A stretch of DNA of 64,000 bases from Elysia crispata (taxonomy: Eukaryota > Mollusca > Gastropoda > Plakobranchidae), in contig JAWDGP010000919.1 in the NCBI GenBank assembly GCA_033675545.1, forward strand, positions 7,501-71,500, read 5' to 3'. Shown here in pieces: positions 40,490 through 59,597 of the stretch. The notes below the pieces were generated by a model, which saw only the letters and a list, made by a program, of their open reading frames with translations, was not told where the DNA came from and did no database searches. Numbering within the stretch: the stretch's first letter is position 1; every line of letters begins with the position of its first letter. The position numbers were made by a program, and so were the translations under genes.

Positions 40490-41225
40490 CTCGTCGTGTG
40501 TCGAGTCCCGTGGCTCACGGAACCGCGGGCACGGCGCGTCTCGATCCGCGGAGTGTCTGACGCCCCGATCCGAGGGCGACGAGTCCCGATCCAGAGACCT
40601 AAGTTACATCTAGAGACCCGGCACTGAATTCAGGCGACGACTCTTGAGTCACATCAAGTAGCAACTGAAAGCGCGCATCCATAGTACTCACCGGCACCCC
40701 TATAAACAGACATACACACAGACATACCCACATGTCGCCTGTCCACAGTCTGCAGTATCGCACACGACGTTTGATCAGCGCAGTGTGCATTGATTGACAG
40801 TATAGACCTAAAACAAACCTCGCGATAATTGCGGTCAATTTTCTTCTCTTCATCTTTTTTTTTAATTAACATTCCATTACTGCATCCTACTCCCTACCTC
40901 TCCCTCTCCATCTCTTTTCTCTCTCCTCCCACTCTCTCCTTTGACCTTTGAATTTTCCTTGTGCCAGAGAGTCGTGCTGAGTGATGTCTGGCGGGAAGGT
41001 CTCTCCAAAAAAAGAAAATTGACGACTACTTCTCTGCACGCCATGCACGATGTTATTTTTACGCGTAGAATCAGTTCGAAGCCGACAGAACCCATGTGCC
41101 TATGAGAGGCTAGCACGGATCCCACGGCATGACACGGCATAGTACCGCGTATCGTGCATCTACCCGATCAACCATCAGTGTTGCTGTGTACCGCGGGTAA
41201 GGTATCGTGCCGTGCCGATAGCCTC
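40490..41225. other. CpG-rich block with internal repeats and an inverted repeat
   Basis: Strongly CpG-rich against AT-rich flanks. The first 130 bp repeat variants of CTCGATCCG, CCCGATCC and GACGAGTCCCG. Near the right end, CACGGCATGACACGGCAT (about 41120) and GGTATCGTGCCGTGCC (about 41203) form an imperfect inverted repeat. The block ends at the (TTC)n tract. It may be a transposable element with a microsatellite tail, or a promoter CpG island. No exon is recognised. Confidence 0.45.
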
Positions 41226-41242
41226 AGGACTATTTTATAACC

Positions 41243-41867
<625 letters not shown>

Positions 41868-42800
41868 AATTTCATTATTAAAGTGAGAACCATGGAGACT
41901 ATACGATAATAATACATGACTGAAAAAAAAAAAAGTTTGAAGTACACTAAGGCTAACCAGGGAGAAATAGCTGCTATTTGATGCGACATCATCTCGTTAC
42001 TGTTGATTTGCTCGGTGGCTGAAGCGGATGTTGAATTAACAGAAAATAAACAACAGATTTGTGACTGTGAATTCTACCGTTAGAGAGACAAAACGCCTGA
42101 TACCTAGAAAATAGAATCTATTTACAATTATAATTTTAATGTCTTTGATCCTGATTTCGATCAAAAATCTAGGCTAGATTTTAGAAATCACAAAAGATCA
42201 ATTTGAAAAGCTCTACAATTCATCAACATCCCATCCCTGATTACTTTCGACAATTGGAAAACCTAGGCCTAACATCAATTGGTGAAACCTAATGGTTTCT
42301 ATTTGACACAAACTTTTCTTTCCTTGATCTAGTGTCGAGTGTTGAAACATACTGAAAAAAATGACCGATTCATATGGTGAGTAGAGCCAATCGTATCTTA
42401 TGATTATTGTGACTAGATCTAGATCTAAGTAGTTTCTTGTGTCACTTTGAGTGTAAACTGTAATGAAATGTCTAGACCAAAGTACTTGTAACGGTAAACC
42501 AGGAACCGATTTTTTTGTCTTTGTGATTGTCATTTCACGTTCATATCTCAACAAAATTAGAAAGATTTGAATTACTAACGACTGTTAAATCTTCACACTT
42601 GAAATACATTCAAATTTCATTCGCGACAAATTTTAAGACCTTCTGATTAATTCTTTAAAGAGGATCTAAATTAGATCTAGATCTAGCTCAAACCATAAAA
42701 TTTATTTATTTTAAATATGAGACAGGTTTAACAATTCAAAATTGATACCCTTTTTTCTTGCATACATCAAGGTTGACGCATTGATTGATGGCACTTCGGC
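41868..42800. other. Region upstream of Rab4 with GATCTAGATC motifs
   Basis: Non-coding. Palindromic AGATCTAGATCT-like motifs occur at 42413-42427 and 42661-42688, and related sites near 42170 and 42470. Confidence 0.5.
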
Positions 42801-42802
42801 AG

Positions 42803-42838
42803 TATAAATGAGATAACTTAAGTGGACTACTCTCACTG
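42803..42838 (+). promoter_or_regulatory. Candidate Rab4 core promoter (TATA plus initiator)
   Basis: TATAAA at 42803-42808. TCTCACTG, an initiator-like sequence, has its A at about 42835, 32 bp downstream, the usual spacing. The candidate Rab4 ATG follows about 100 bp later. Inferred from position and motif only. Confidence 0.35.
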
Positions 42839-42933
42839 CTGTTCAGCTTAAGTATAGGGGAAGGTCATTCAGTTTGTGCTTTGAGCAGTGAAGTGGCAAC
42901 GCTTGAGTTTATATGTGTTGCTTTATTTTGACC

Positions 42934-48090
<5,157 letters not shown>

Positions 48091-51000
48091 AGATGAGAGT
48101 GCCACAGAATGGCTTTTGGGAATTGTTTCATAGGCAATTATGAGTTTGTCCATTCCTCTTTGCACAACATCAAACGGATTAGATTGGAAACTTGTTATAC
48201 GAAGTTTATTAATTCATACTGGAGGTGAAGCTTATTGGGCCCTTTTTTTTCTATTGTATAGTGCAGTTCAGGATCAAGCATTATGTCTTGCAATCTCTTC
48301 AAGTTTTAAGCATTATAACTTTTGCCAGGCTTTTTCTTACAGCTTTTTATTGTTTTTTTTTTTTTTTTTTATCAATTAAATATGTGGCGGACCAGTTTAA
48401 AAAAGTGACTGATTCAAGACTTGATAAAAGAAAAAAAAACCTAGACATTTTGATATTGGCGACTTTAGTGTGGTGGTGTTAGTGTGTTTGTGATCTAATT
48501 GTTATTTTCTTGATCCTGTGAGTAATATCAGGTCATACTTAATTGATTCACTATAAATTGTTCGGGTCCTATCATTTTTTAAACATGCACTTGACTCTGA
48601 GTAGTGCAATATGCTTTTGAAAATTATGGTGTTCATGAGCTCCCAGCAGGCTGTGGAATTTTAATGTCCTAATGATGTAAGTTTGATTTGCCTTGATGTG
48701 CAAAGATGAGATGGTAGAAAAGTGTAATTACATCTGTTCCTACCGAAATATTTTTTTTATCAAAACTTTTCAAAATTTTCTGTTTGGAAAATAACTTGGA
48801 GATATTCCAAGTTTTCTGCTCTTTTGTTTTTCAATATTGATAAAGGAACTTAAGAAATTTATCCATGTCATTTAAAAAAATTTCATGCTTATTTCCAAAC
48901 TTTTAAAGTAAACCCTGAAGTGATATAAAGTCATTTTGGCTGTGACAATATACTCTTCCTCCTTCATTTTCCTTGGATGCAGAGCATAACATAGGAGTTA
49001 AGTAACTAATTTAACATAGATTTTCTTGCTTTGAGGATCAAATATATTTTGAAAAGGTTACTTTCCCTTTTTTTGGTGAGTGATTCTTTTAATAACATCA
49101 CTCTCCTGAAGTTCACTTTTCTCTCCCCACACCCTTTTTTCTTACTTTGAAAGTTCAACATAGTTTTTAACCATAAAGATTTGAAATGATTAATTTTTAG
49201 AGATGCCATTAATCAAAAATATTGTCTTGAAAACGTGTTGAACATCATAAATAAACGATTTTAGGAAATTGGTATTTATGCATAAATTCTCCAGACCATT
49301 GTCTTAAGGTGGAGCTCTTTAAATACAAAAGTTCACTATTTTGTGACTTTGTTATACAGCTTAAGGTATGGTATCCTAAGACATAAAAACATATTTTCAT
49401 CCTCTTGAAGTGTAAACAATACATTTTCACAAAGAGTTGACTGAAAATTCCAACTTGTGCCTGATTTTCTTTCGACTGTCTCATTATATGTGCATGCCTA
49501 CAGATTATAAAGTGATTAGAAACAATACTACTAGTTAGGTTACACAGTTTAAAAAATTGTCTTTTTTCTCCCAAAAAATAAGATATTATTCACGCAGGTA
49601 TTAGACGCAGATACATAAGATATGTGTTGAATTCTTTTTATATACATGCTAATTTCCTTAACACCAAAATGAGAAATGTGCAGATTTTGATTGTTTCTTG
49701 GGTAATTTTTTCATTACCTAAAGCAGAGGCCATACAAGACAAAGAATGAAGTAAAAGATGATTATTCACATAAGTGTATTTGCATTTGGACTTTTTCACT
49801 TTTACTGTGCACACATGTTATGAGACATATCAGATATTTTAGGTCAAATTTGTTGACAAATATAATGGAAAATATTTGAATATATTATTTATTGAATATT
49901 CACATAAACATATATAGAATAAAAACATCCTGAATCTCAACACAACCAATGTACAGTGCCAGCCACTGAATAGAAAGGATGATACAACAAGTCATAAAAG
50001 TGGTAAATTTATTTTTTTTGTTCATGGGATACCTTTCTCAATCTCCTAAAATAGATGTATGATTCCATATTCTTGAAAGCTTTCATGTTGTAGTATGAAT
50101 GTCTGCACATGTAACTGCATTTTATGGTCAGGTGTTAAAATGTAGAAGAAAATGTGGATTTTTATTTTCATATTATTTGCTTTTTTTCTTCATTGAATCT
50201 TGTTGGTATGCAATTTCTTAAAACATATATTTGCATATTGAAACAGAAACTTGTCTTTTTTTCTTGTTTTTTTTTTTAAATACTATTTTGTCAAATTAAT
50301 GAGGTCCTAAAGAATTGACCTTAACTGTTTAGATCACTTAATAAAACTCCAAATTTCATTTCTTTTGCAGTGTAGCTGGCTCTGAATTTTAATGAAAGTT
50401 TGTGCAGGATGTTATGCAGCTTTTCAGAATCTTTTGTGTGATATACTTCTCAATTAAGCTTTGTAAATTATAGAGAAAAAAAGATCACATAAGAGAAAGA
50501 GACATGAAAGAAGTAATGTTGGGGGGGTGTTCTTTTTTTCATCTTTTACACCGACTGATGCATTAGATGGCATTACTTCTGATTGGGCAGGTTAATGCTA
50601 TCTTGATGTTTGTTTTTGTGTGGAATATAGAGTGATTTTTTATCATAAAGGAATTTGTAGTGGTCCACCTGTTACAGGTTGACATTATAGTCCACACTTG
50701 ACAGCAATTTTAGTTTTTGTTTCAAATACTAGACTTGGCTAAAAAAGATTTAAGTAAAGCTTAATTTGTTGTTGGGGACAGAAGCAGTTCTTGAATTTTA
50801 AAATATTTCAAATATAATCATAGACATTGATTTCAGGCGCCTTCTCACACATTCCTTGGAATTTTTGTAATAAGATATGTAATGCATTCATTACAATTGC
50901 AAAAGGGGACATTTTACTTATTACATTGTTATTAGTATCAATAATATTATTATTTCTATTATTACTATCGTTGCTGTTAAAGTATAATTATAATTTTGTG

Positions 51001-53826
51001 AGTGATACATTTTCTTTTTTTTTTTAATCAAGCAAGCTTTATGATTGTCAATTCCTATCTGAACTTGTCCATGCAACTTTTTTTTTTTCTCACTTTCTTT
51101 GAACCAATGGCTTTAAAACCTCTAGGGAGACGAATTAAACCAGCTTAACTTTATGTTGATTCTGTGCATACATGGGCTCAAAAATCAAGCTCCTTTCATT
51201 CTTTTCAATTTGTAATGCAAATCGAGAACATATTAGCATATTCATTGAATAGAAATGTTAGAAGAGCACATATTTTTGTTCCTCCCTTCTGAGTCCAAAA
51301 AGATCCTGTACCTTTTAATATGAATTGGTAATATCTTGAGAATCACTCTCTTCTCTTTGTAAATGGTCCATATGTGCAACCTACACCTCACCAGTTCATC
51401 AATTCAGCTAAAGCTAGAGCAAACAAAAATCCTGACAGCTTGTACGTTAAGTTTTCTTATTGATGATTCTGAATTTCGTGTGGGCTATTAACATGCACGC
51501 TTCACCTTTCTTCAGTAGTTTTACATCATCTGCTGTGAGAAGGTTGATGCATTAGTTGTACAATACTAACAAGCAAGTTGTTTCTACCCCAGACTTTGAC
51601 TCTCTGCTAACCATAAGTCAAAGGATTCATGTAAATTTGTCTTTGTATTTTGTATGACTATGATACAAATGGATCTACCAAATCTAAACTTGAAGATCTG
51701 AGCTGGGCCCAAAATAATTAACCTCATAAAATCTTAAAAATATGCCCCAATCAATTTATTTTGTGCATAGTCTTAATCAATGTTTGTGCTGTAAATGTTC
51801 ATATAGTGTTCTTTATACATGGATATTAAAATTTTGCAATCTATGTTGACAATCTGACTTGAGGTGTAGAAAAGATGGCAGTGGGTTCAGAACACTCTGT
51901 ATATAGATTTTACTGTAAAGTGTAAGACCATACTAGAGTTATTAATCAAAGCAAGTACATTAGTGAGCTAATCACTGGATACATCCCTCAGTTAATTCTT
52001 TCAGAGAAACTGGAATGTTGGGAAATTCTTGACAACCACCTTTTATTCATCCAATACAGAATTGCTGACTTTGCTTGCTAACTCTAAATGTGGATTTAAC
52101 ATCATAAAAGGAATTTGCAGTGATCCAACATGTGGTAGGTTCATTTAATATTTCATATATTATATGACAGCTTTTTAGTTTTGGTGTCCCCAAATAGTAG
52201 AGGTTTCCTGCAAAAGATAACTATGGTTAAAAATTGTTTTACCAAAGTTTATTTTGTTGTCGCTGAGAGGTGCAGAAATCATGGTGTTAGGTCCAAAACT
52301 CTCTTAAGATAGATTTTACGAGACTATGCTTCAAGATAGAGTGGTGATTTGTGTCGATTTGTGTGCCAATCATTGGACACATTCCACAGTTAAGTCACAT
52401 AGACTCGAAGAAAAGGACTCTTACACACACCTGTAATACATGTACATCCAAAATAGACCCCCCATTTTTAAAAGCTAGTGGGAGATTGGTTGTACTACAA
52501 TACATAAATATGGAGACCTTACATTTACTTATTGTACTCAAAATGTAATGAAGTAGAACAATCAACAGTAAAACACTAAAACCAAATCATCAATGAACGA
52601 AACTCATTCTTAATCCCCAATTCATTCTTTCCACTTATAATTTCCTTGGTTAAACCAAAATGATTGCTGCTGTCTACAGAATTTTCGTTGAACAGTGTTC
52701 CGTAGTACATGAGAACAATATAACAGCATTAGATTTATTCCTTAACAAAAACTTTACTGAACCTTCAAATATAGTCCAGAGCAAGGCTTTTTTTTATGAA
52801 TGAACGAAATAGGTAAGGCAGATTTTACTGAGGAGCAAGAATGGAAAAAAAAATTGCTTCAAAACTTAAATCAAATAGTATCTGTATAATCCATACTCCT
52901 TGATGATACTGGGTTAAATGTCTAACGTAACATTTATTTGTAACCAAGATTTCACAGGTTTTGTTGATAATCTTTCTGAATGCAATGTATTTTTTTTTTA
53001 ATTTTAAATTTTTATAATTGAAAATGTTATTTCCTACTGAAAAGGCTTATGCAGTCATTTCAATTTTGATCATTTTCTGAAACATCGTTTCACCAAAAAA
53101 AAAAAAATAGAAATTTTTATTAAACTTTGTTTTTGCAACAATGGCAGATTATTACTAATTATCTTTGAAGGGCCCGAAAATAAAACCAACGTGGTAGATC
53201 AAAACTTCACATTATTAATTGATATAAGAATGTCTCTGATGGTTCCTAAAACAACTGGATACATGTACATATAAAAGACTTTTAGACAAGATGCTTTTAA
53301 GTATTACCAACTATTCTGATTGTCTTTGTAAAAACTTTTTTTGTCTTATAATTATATGAAAAATAAAATATAAACATTATAATCTGCTGGACTGACTACT
53401 TTCGAGATTTCAATTCAAAAAGGTTCTGGGATTGTGCATATTATTCTTTACTTTTTTTTTTTCAGGTTGAGGAAGTTTGAAAATATTTTAACTATGCTGA
53501 GGTCTTAATGAAACTGACATCTCAAATACCTGATTACTTTGTTATTGGTCTGCACTGAAATCAATTTCTATCTGATGAAGAGTTCTAGTAAGAGACCTTT
53601 TTTGAGAAATCTTATAATGTCGATTTTGTTCTTTTTGTTTAGGACAGAGGTTACAAGATAAGGATGGAAATTAAAGTTAAAAAGAGGACAACTAATACAG
53701 CTATCATTTCATTTTTCTTGAAAAGTTATGTCTTTCTGAAGTTATAATATTGAGGACCATGAAATCATTCAGCTGCATGAAAGTGAGCTTGTAAAGATTA
53801 TCAATCCATGATGTAAAAACTATATA
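48091..53826. other. Non-coding region after Rab4, probably including its 3' UTR
   Basis: AT-rich with no exon recognised. AATAAA hexamers at 49249 and 50340, and a later one at 54511, are possible Rab4 ends. Two diverged duplicated pieces are visible: AAAGGAATTTG(T/C)AGTG at 50648 and 52107, and a roughly 130-bp segment at about 51882 and 52282. Confidence 0.5.
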
Positions 53827-54295
53827 CAGTGGAAACCTCAAAAAACCGAAGTCTGATTATTCGAATTTCTCATTAACCGAATTTTGCAAGATGATAGGTT
53901 TTTTCTTTCTCTTTGGCTTTGTTAGAATTGGTCTCGTATTTCGAAGTATTTCTGATTTGATTCTCTTAATTCAAAGTCAATACCACCTCATAAGGCATCA
54001 CTAAAGTGCTACATCCATCTGTCAAGCAGCAAGCAATGCCAATCACTGCCCAAGAAAGGCTTATCAGTCCGCTAACAAACCAAGAAGGGAGCAGATACAT
54101 TAACAATTAAGTGCCAGTAGCAAATATGTACTTATACTGATAGCAACGTGGGAAGGGGAGGGATGCTCGTTGCAGGCTCAGTACACACTCACTCAATGAG
54201 TCTTAGACTCCGTTATACCCATTTTTGTAATTCGAATACTCTAATTCGAAGATTTAATCCATTCCCATACAATTCGAATTATGAGGTTTCCACTG
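53827..54295. mobile_element. pogo/Tigger-like MITE (469 bp)
   Basis: The perfect terminal inverted repeat CAGTGGAAACCTCA is flanked by TA on both sides (53825-53826 and 54296-54297). Subterminal ATTCGAA motifs recur near both ends, as in pogo/Tigger elements. No coding capacity. Confidence 0.85.
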
Positions 54296-54297
54296 TA

Positions 54298-57200
54298 TAC
54301 CATTTACAATCAGAATGCTGAGGACAATATCAGGAAGTTTCCAAATCTTAAGATTCCTAGAGATGGAGACTATGTCAACTGGCGAAGTAAAAAACGTGAA
54401 GAAAATATTGGTTTCTAGCATATTTCACATCTTTATATCAACAGCTGATTGATATTTTCTAAATTATATGATGTTTTGTTCAAATGTAATGTACAGATTA
54501 TGTGAAGACCAATAAATGTACCATTTATACTTGGGTTTCCTTCTTTTTTTTTTAATAGTTATAAAGATTTACGTCATTAAAGCGAGAAAATAATTCTTTA
54601 AAATTTCGTTTTAATTTTTTTTTTCATAAAAGTATAAATTTACATGATTGACCCATTTCTCTTTGCGTTATAGTGCTATTATAATGACAATTTTCACGTT
54701 TTGATAACTATCCTATATAGTTGGTAACTGGAGTTCAAATTGGCATTAACCTAACCATATATTTGTGCTGTGGAGTAAATCAACTTTACTTGTGTTGGAC
54801 TCCATCAATATGAAAGAGTGCTTGATGTAACTTGGATCTCTCAACATTTGTACATAAGCGTTACAATTGAGAGAATTTGAAAAAAAAAACTAATGAACCA
54901 ACCATCATAATGTTTTAACATTTTCAACAAAAAAAATCATCAAATGAGTAATAATTTAAAAAAAATATCTCAAGTTTAAAGCTGAGGTTTCTGCAGTAAG
55001 TAAGGTAAGAAAGTAGAAACTCCGGAACCAAAGATTGAAAAGATCTGGCAGTTCAATTTCTAAATTTATTAAAACAAATTACAACAACACCTCTTTTCCA
55101 TTTTACTTTTTATGAACATATTTAAATTTTGGACATTTGTGACACAGTGCACTAAGCTTTGATTTGTGAAATGCAAGCAGCTTAACAAATGGACTGCACC
55201 TTTAAGACTTTACTTAATATCCCTTATCTTTTACCACAAGAAAAAGATTTAATCATTACAAAAAAATGACATGCCGCTAGGAAAAGAAAGAGTGCTTTTG
55301 TCCATTGTCCACCAACTACCTCTCCTACATTTATAGTTTCTATACAGCATGTTAGTACAGGGGTATCTCTCTAGATTTTAACTGTAGAAGCTACTAATTG
55401 TTAAAGAGTACTGATGTTTAAAATAAAAGTTACGATTTCATACTTAATAAGTGTATACAAGGTGTATAGTCTGACATGGTTTCATACCACTGTTTTATTT
55501 TGAACAATATATGTACATGAAAAAATATAATAAAGAGTGTTAAGTGAAATATATTTGTAAATATCAATAACCCAAGAATGTAAATATATTTAAAAGAAAA
55601 GAAATTTTTATCATTTAAATAATATTGTTGGGCTATACAATTGAAAAATACAAAAACATTGTAGGTAGGTATCTAATGGCAAGCTCCTCTTGATCCATTT
55701 ATTCTAAGCTGATCCCAATAATTATTCTTTCAAAATTAGAAATTATATAACTTTCCTCTCTTTACTGATTAACTGTGGTTCAATTTCAAGCAAAATTTGA
55801 TTGTATTTTGTTTAGAGCCCTGTCATTTCTCCTCATTAAGCAAAATGTAGAACGTACTGAACAATAATTTTTCGAAAGATACTCATCACTGTTTCTTTGT
55901 GAGATAAAACTTGTTACAAGTATCTCTAAGAGAGATTCACATAATTTGCAAATAATGAGTTGACATACTTCTCAGCACCAACTAAAGAAAATGTATCATT
56001 TATATGAATGAAATGACTTGACTTTAATCAAACATGAAGTTTTACTGTGGTGGGAAAATCTAATACCTATTTGAACATGAAAAGAAGTGAATCTGACTTA
56101 AAATACATTTCAAAGTATTTAAAAAAAGTAATTTCTCAAATATCAATTTAATTTCAGAATATCAATATAGGATGAAAAAAGATGCTTGTTCCGCTTTAAA
56201 TATTCATGATTAATCACAAATAAATGAAATGTGACGCACATAGACTGAAACAATCTTGTGTGAACATTTCAGAGGGTGGAAAGTGACATAATTATGGCAC
56301 AGAAGCTCATAAAATCATGTTTTTTACCCTCTGTGTGTGCTTGATAGCATCAATTCAACAAATTTACTTTGAATAATGTGCTGCCTTGGTATAACTCCTC
56401 TCTGCTGAAGGCTGTTGTTTACAATATTTGAAAACATATAACGGGAAATGGAAAAAAAAACTTTTGAAAGAGATCTAAAGATGACAAAGCTTACCAATCA
56501 GCACCATGCAATGAGCTCATTGAACCACCATGAGAAAGAAGTTGAATCTTTCTAAGAGCAAATCAATTCATGGAAGCATTTGAAATTCAAGAGGAGTTCT
56601 TGAGTATAAACACAAGACTCCCCTTGTCCCAAGAAGTTTTAACGTCTGCCCCAAGCAAATGAAGTGCTTTTGGGACAGGAAAGGCATAAATCTTTTGGAA
56701 TTTAAAGTCAAGGGATAAATAATCCACAAACTAAAAAGCTTGACTCAATTCACATAAAACACTATACTCAAATACAGACCAGATATTACTCCTCCAGACT
56801 TTTTGCTTTTTCACAAGCTTTAAGAAGATTTCTAGCATCATCACATTGTATGAGCTTGGTGTTGACTGCAGTATGATAATTATTTTAAATTATGATTTGT
56901 CCAGAAAAGGACACCATTGGCAAATTTGTGCGGAGGCCAGGGCCAATTATTTAGAGAAATAGTATGCAATATGTAGCTAGATGAGATCTTCAGCTTTTGT
57001 TTGATGTATTATTTATAAAATTCCCATAAAAATGTGGAAAGTTAAGATGAAACAAGCACCATTTTCCAGCTCAAGCTCATAATAATGCTTTCAGACCTAG
57101 TAAGAATTGGAATTTAGTTAATAAAACTTCTTCATCTTGAAAGTTCTAAAAAAATTCAAAAACACCTCTTAAGATAAGACAGAGGGACATGGACCCTTTA

Positions 57201-58177
57201 TTATACATGCAATTCATTTAAATATTTAACAATGATACATATTCATACAAGCCTAGTGGCATTTGGCACTTCAACTGAATGAGAATAAATTAAAAACAAA
57301 TAGCAAAAAGATAGGGAAACAGTATCAGTGGGAAGGGAATGGACATTTAAGATATTTGAATAATTGCCATTTTAAACCTTTTTTCAGCAAATTAATATTT
57401 GATTATTTGAATGAATAAAATTATGGGAGTTGAAACAACTTTAGAGGTCTCAAAAATGAAACATGGCATAACTACAGAAATTAAACAGTTTCTTTCCTCT
57501 ATTACGTTTTAATAGAAAAGAAACAAATGAATAACAACTACATTTGTAACTTAATTAGTCTCTTTATTTATTTGTTGATGGGTCTTTAGACATAATAAAT
57601 ATAATATCCTAAGTGAGTACAAAAATATGTTCATGGTAAGAGGTTAAAAATTTGTTGTTGTTTTTTTTTTAAATGAGAGTGCATGATTACATTCAAAATG
57701 TGAAATATCTATATAACAAGCAATATAAGAAATATTATAAAGCAAAGAAATCTATGGGTGAAAATAAATAATTCAAAGTTATTAGTCATGCATATTTAAA
57801 ATACTTCCCTTGCAAAATTTTTGTCAGATCTTTTTTTTTCCTTAAGACACATTACCAAGAGACTAATTTCACAAGCAAAACAAACTAATTCAGCTGACAA
57901 CATTTGTTTTTTTCTCTTGAATGAGTTAAGTATGGGTAAAACCCTGTTTCCTTCAGACTTATGGTTTTGAGAATTGCTGGTGTTTTTTTTTTTTAATTCA
58001 AATGTAAATGTTTACAAACAGTAATGTACAGAATAAAAATTGGTAATACAGTGTCCAAGGTGGCCTTTTTTAATCAAGACTACCTTGATCACTGAAATAG
58101 TGAAAAATCTAAGCAGGAGGTGTAGAGGTCAAAAAGAAAATCATACTAAGTACATTACAATTGCAATTGATCTTATC
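54298..58177. other. Non-coding region between Rab4 and CCSAP
   Basis: AT-rich with no exon on either strand. A well-formed AATAAA with T-rich downstream sequence at 54511 could end a very long Rab4 transcript. The rest is probably CCSAP 3' UTR and spacer. Confidence 0.45.
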
Positions 58178-59550
58178 TCAGTCAACATGTACCACTCTAC
58201 ATCCCCCACTGCGAACTGGCATGAAAGATGTGGATGCCGCCCGAGGCAGCACTGATCTTGCTGAGATTGCTCGTTGATATTCTCTAGGCTCGTAACCATG
58301 GAATTGAAGGCTGTATTCTGATGCCCAGTCTTCGCGAGGTGTGAGGCCCACTGAACCTAGTCGTTCCAATAGATCTTCTGCACTTGCACAATGTTTGGCA
58401 CTTTGTTTCCTTTCCTTGCTTCTTCGCTGTTCCTCCTCTCTTCTCGTTTTTGCTCTTAATGCTAATGGGTACACCTAAAACATGGAGAAATAGAAAGGTC
58501 AGGGTCTCAATTATCCCCAAAAAAGGACATAATAATTGCTGAATGAAATTGACAGATCACATTATCAATAAAAGATAAATCTCCTTCTTACTCATATTGC
58601 AATCAAAAGATCAATGAAATATGATGAAACAGTAAGCATACATAAATTTACAATATTCCAAATAACATAAGAAAATTAAGATCTGTTAAACAAAACACTT
58701 GACAAAATATGAATTGGAAGTTGAATAGTGTCATTTACAATGCTTTTTTAATTTTTCTTTTCAACATTACAGGATAAAACATTTTCAAAGGAAATCATGA
58801 ACATTAAAACAATGCAACATCCAAAATTATTTTTAAAAAATCAAAGTTTGGAAGCTGATGTGTTTGAGGGGAAAAAAAATTAATGGACACAAAGTTCTAG
58901 ACAGCTAGGTTTTAAGATAATTTGAAACCTAATAATCATGAATCCCAAAGTGATTTAGAACCCAGTACCATAGTTGCATAAATTCAGGTTATTGTCTTTT
59001 AAGAAGGAGCAAATGATTGGAAAAGAAAAACTACAAACCAAAAGAGAAAAACTACAAACCAAAAGAATACAAAGAAATTTATCACCTTCCTTCATTAATT
59101 TGAAATTGAAACAAGACCAAAAATATTTATAGCAACTCACATCTGTTGGAGCAAGCACATTGTGCGTTCTGTGAAGTGCAAGACTGTCCTCCACATCAGC
59201 AGCACCATAGGCTAAAAATGGGGGTTTGTGATGTTGAGTCAAGCACACTGAAACTGGGCGTCTCTTGCTGGCAGAAATACGGCCTTGTCGGTCTGGTCTA
59301 ACAGGTCGCCGAGAAGCAAGAGAAGTCAGAGACAGGGAAGGGACTGAGCTAGAGGCCACAGGCTGAAGCAGGGTAGAACCTGAAGTGTAAAGAGAATCCA
59401 AGCGGTCCTGTAATTGCTGTCACTGTTTTGTGTTGTGAATCTTTTGTTAAAACTCAAAAAAAAAATGTTTCAACACCTCATAGACATTTTATCATACAAT
59501 AAATTATCTTGTCATTGCTAAAAAATATATAATAATCTTTCTTTCCTTGA

Positions 59551-59597
<47 letters not shown>

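Noticed and set aside
58284..58520. Alternative minus-strand frame overlapping the last CCSAP exon
   Set aside because: Shadow of the real frame, which carries the conserved ALRAKTRR and YSLQF/ISARS motifs.
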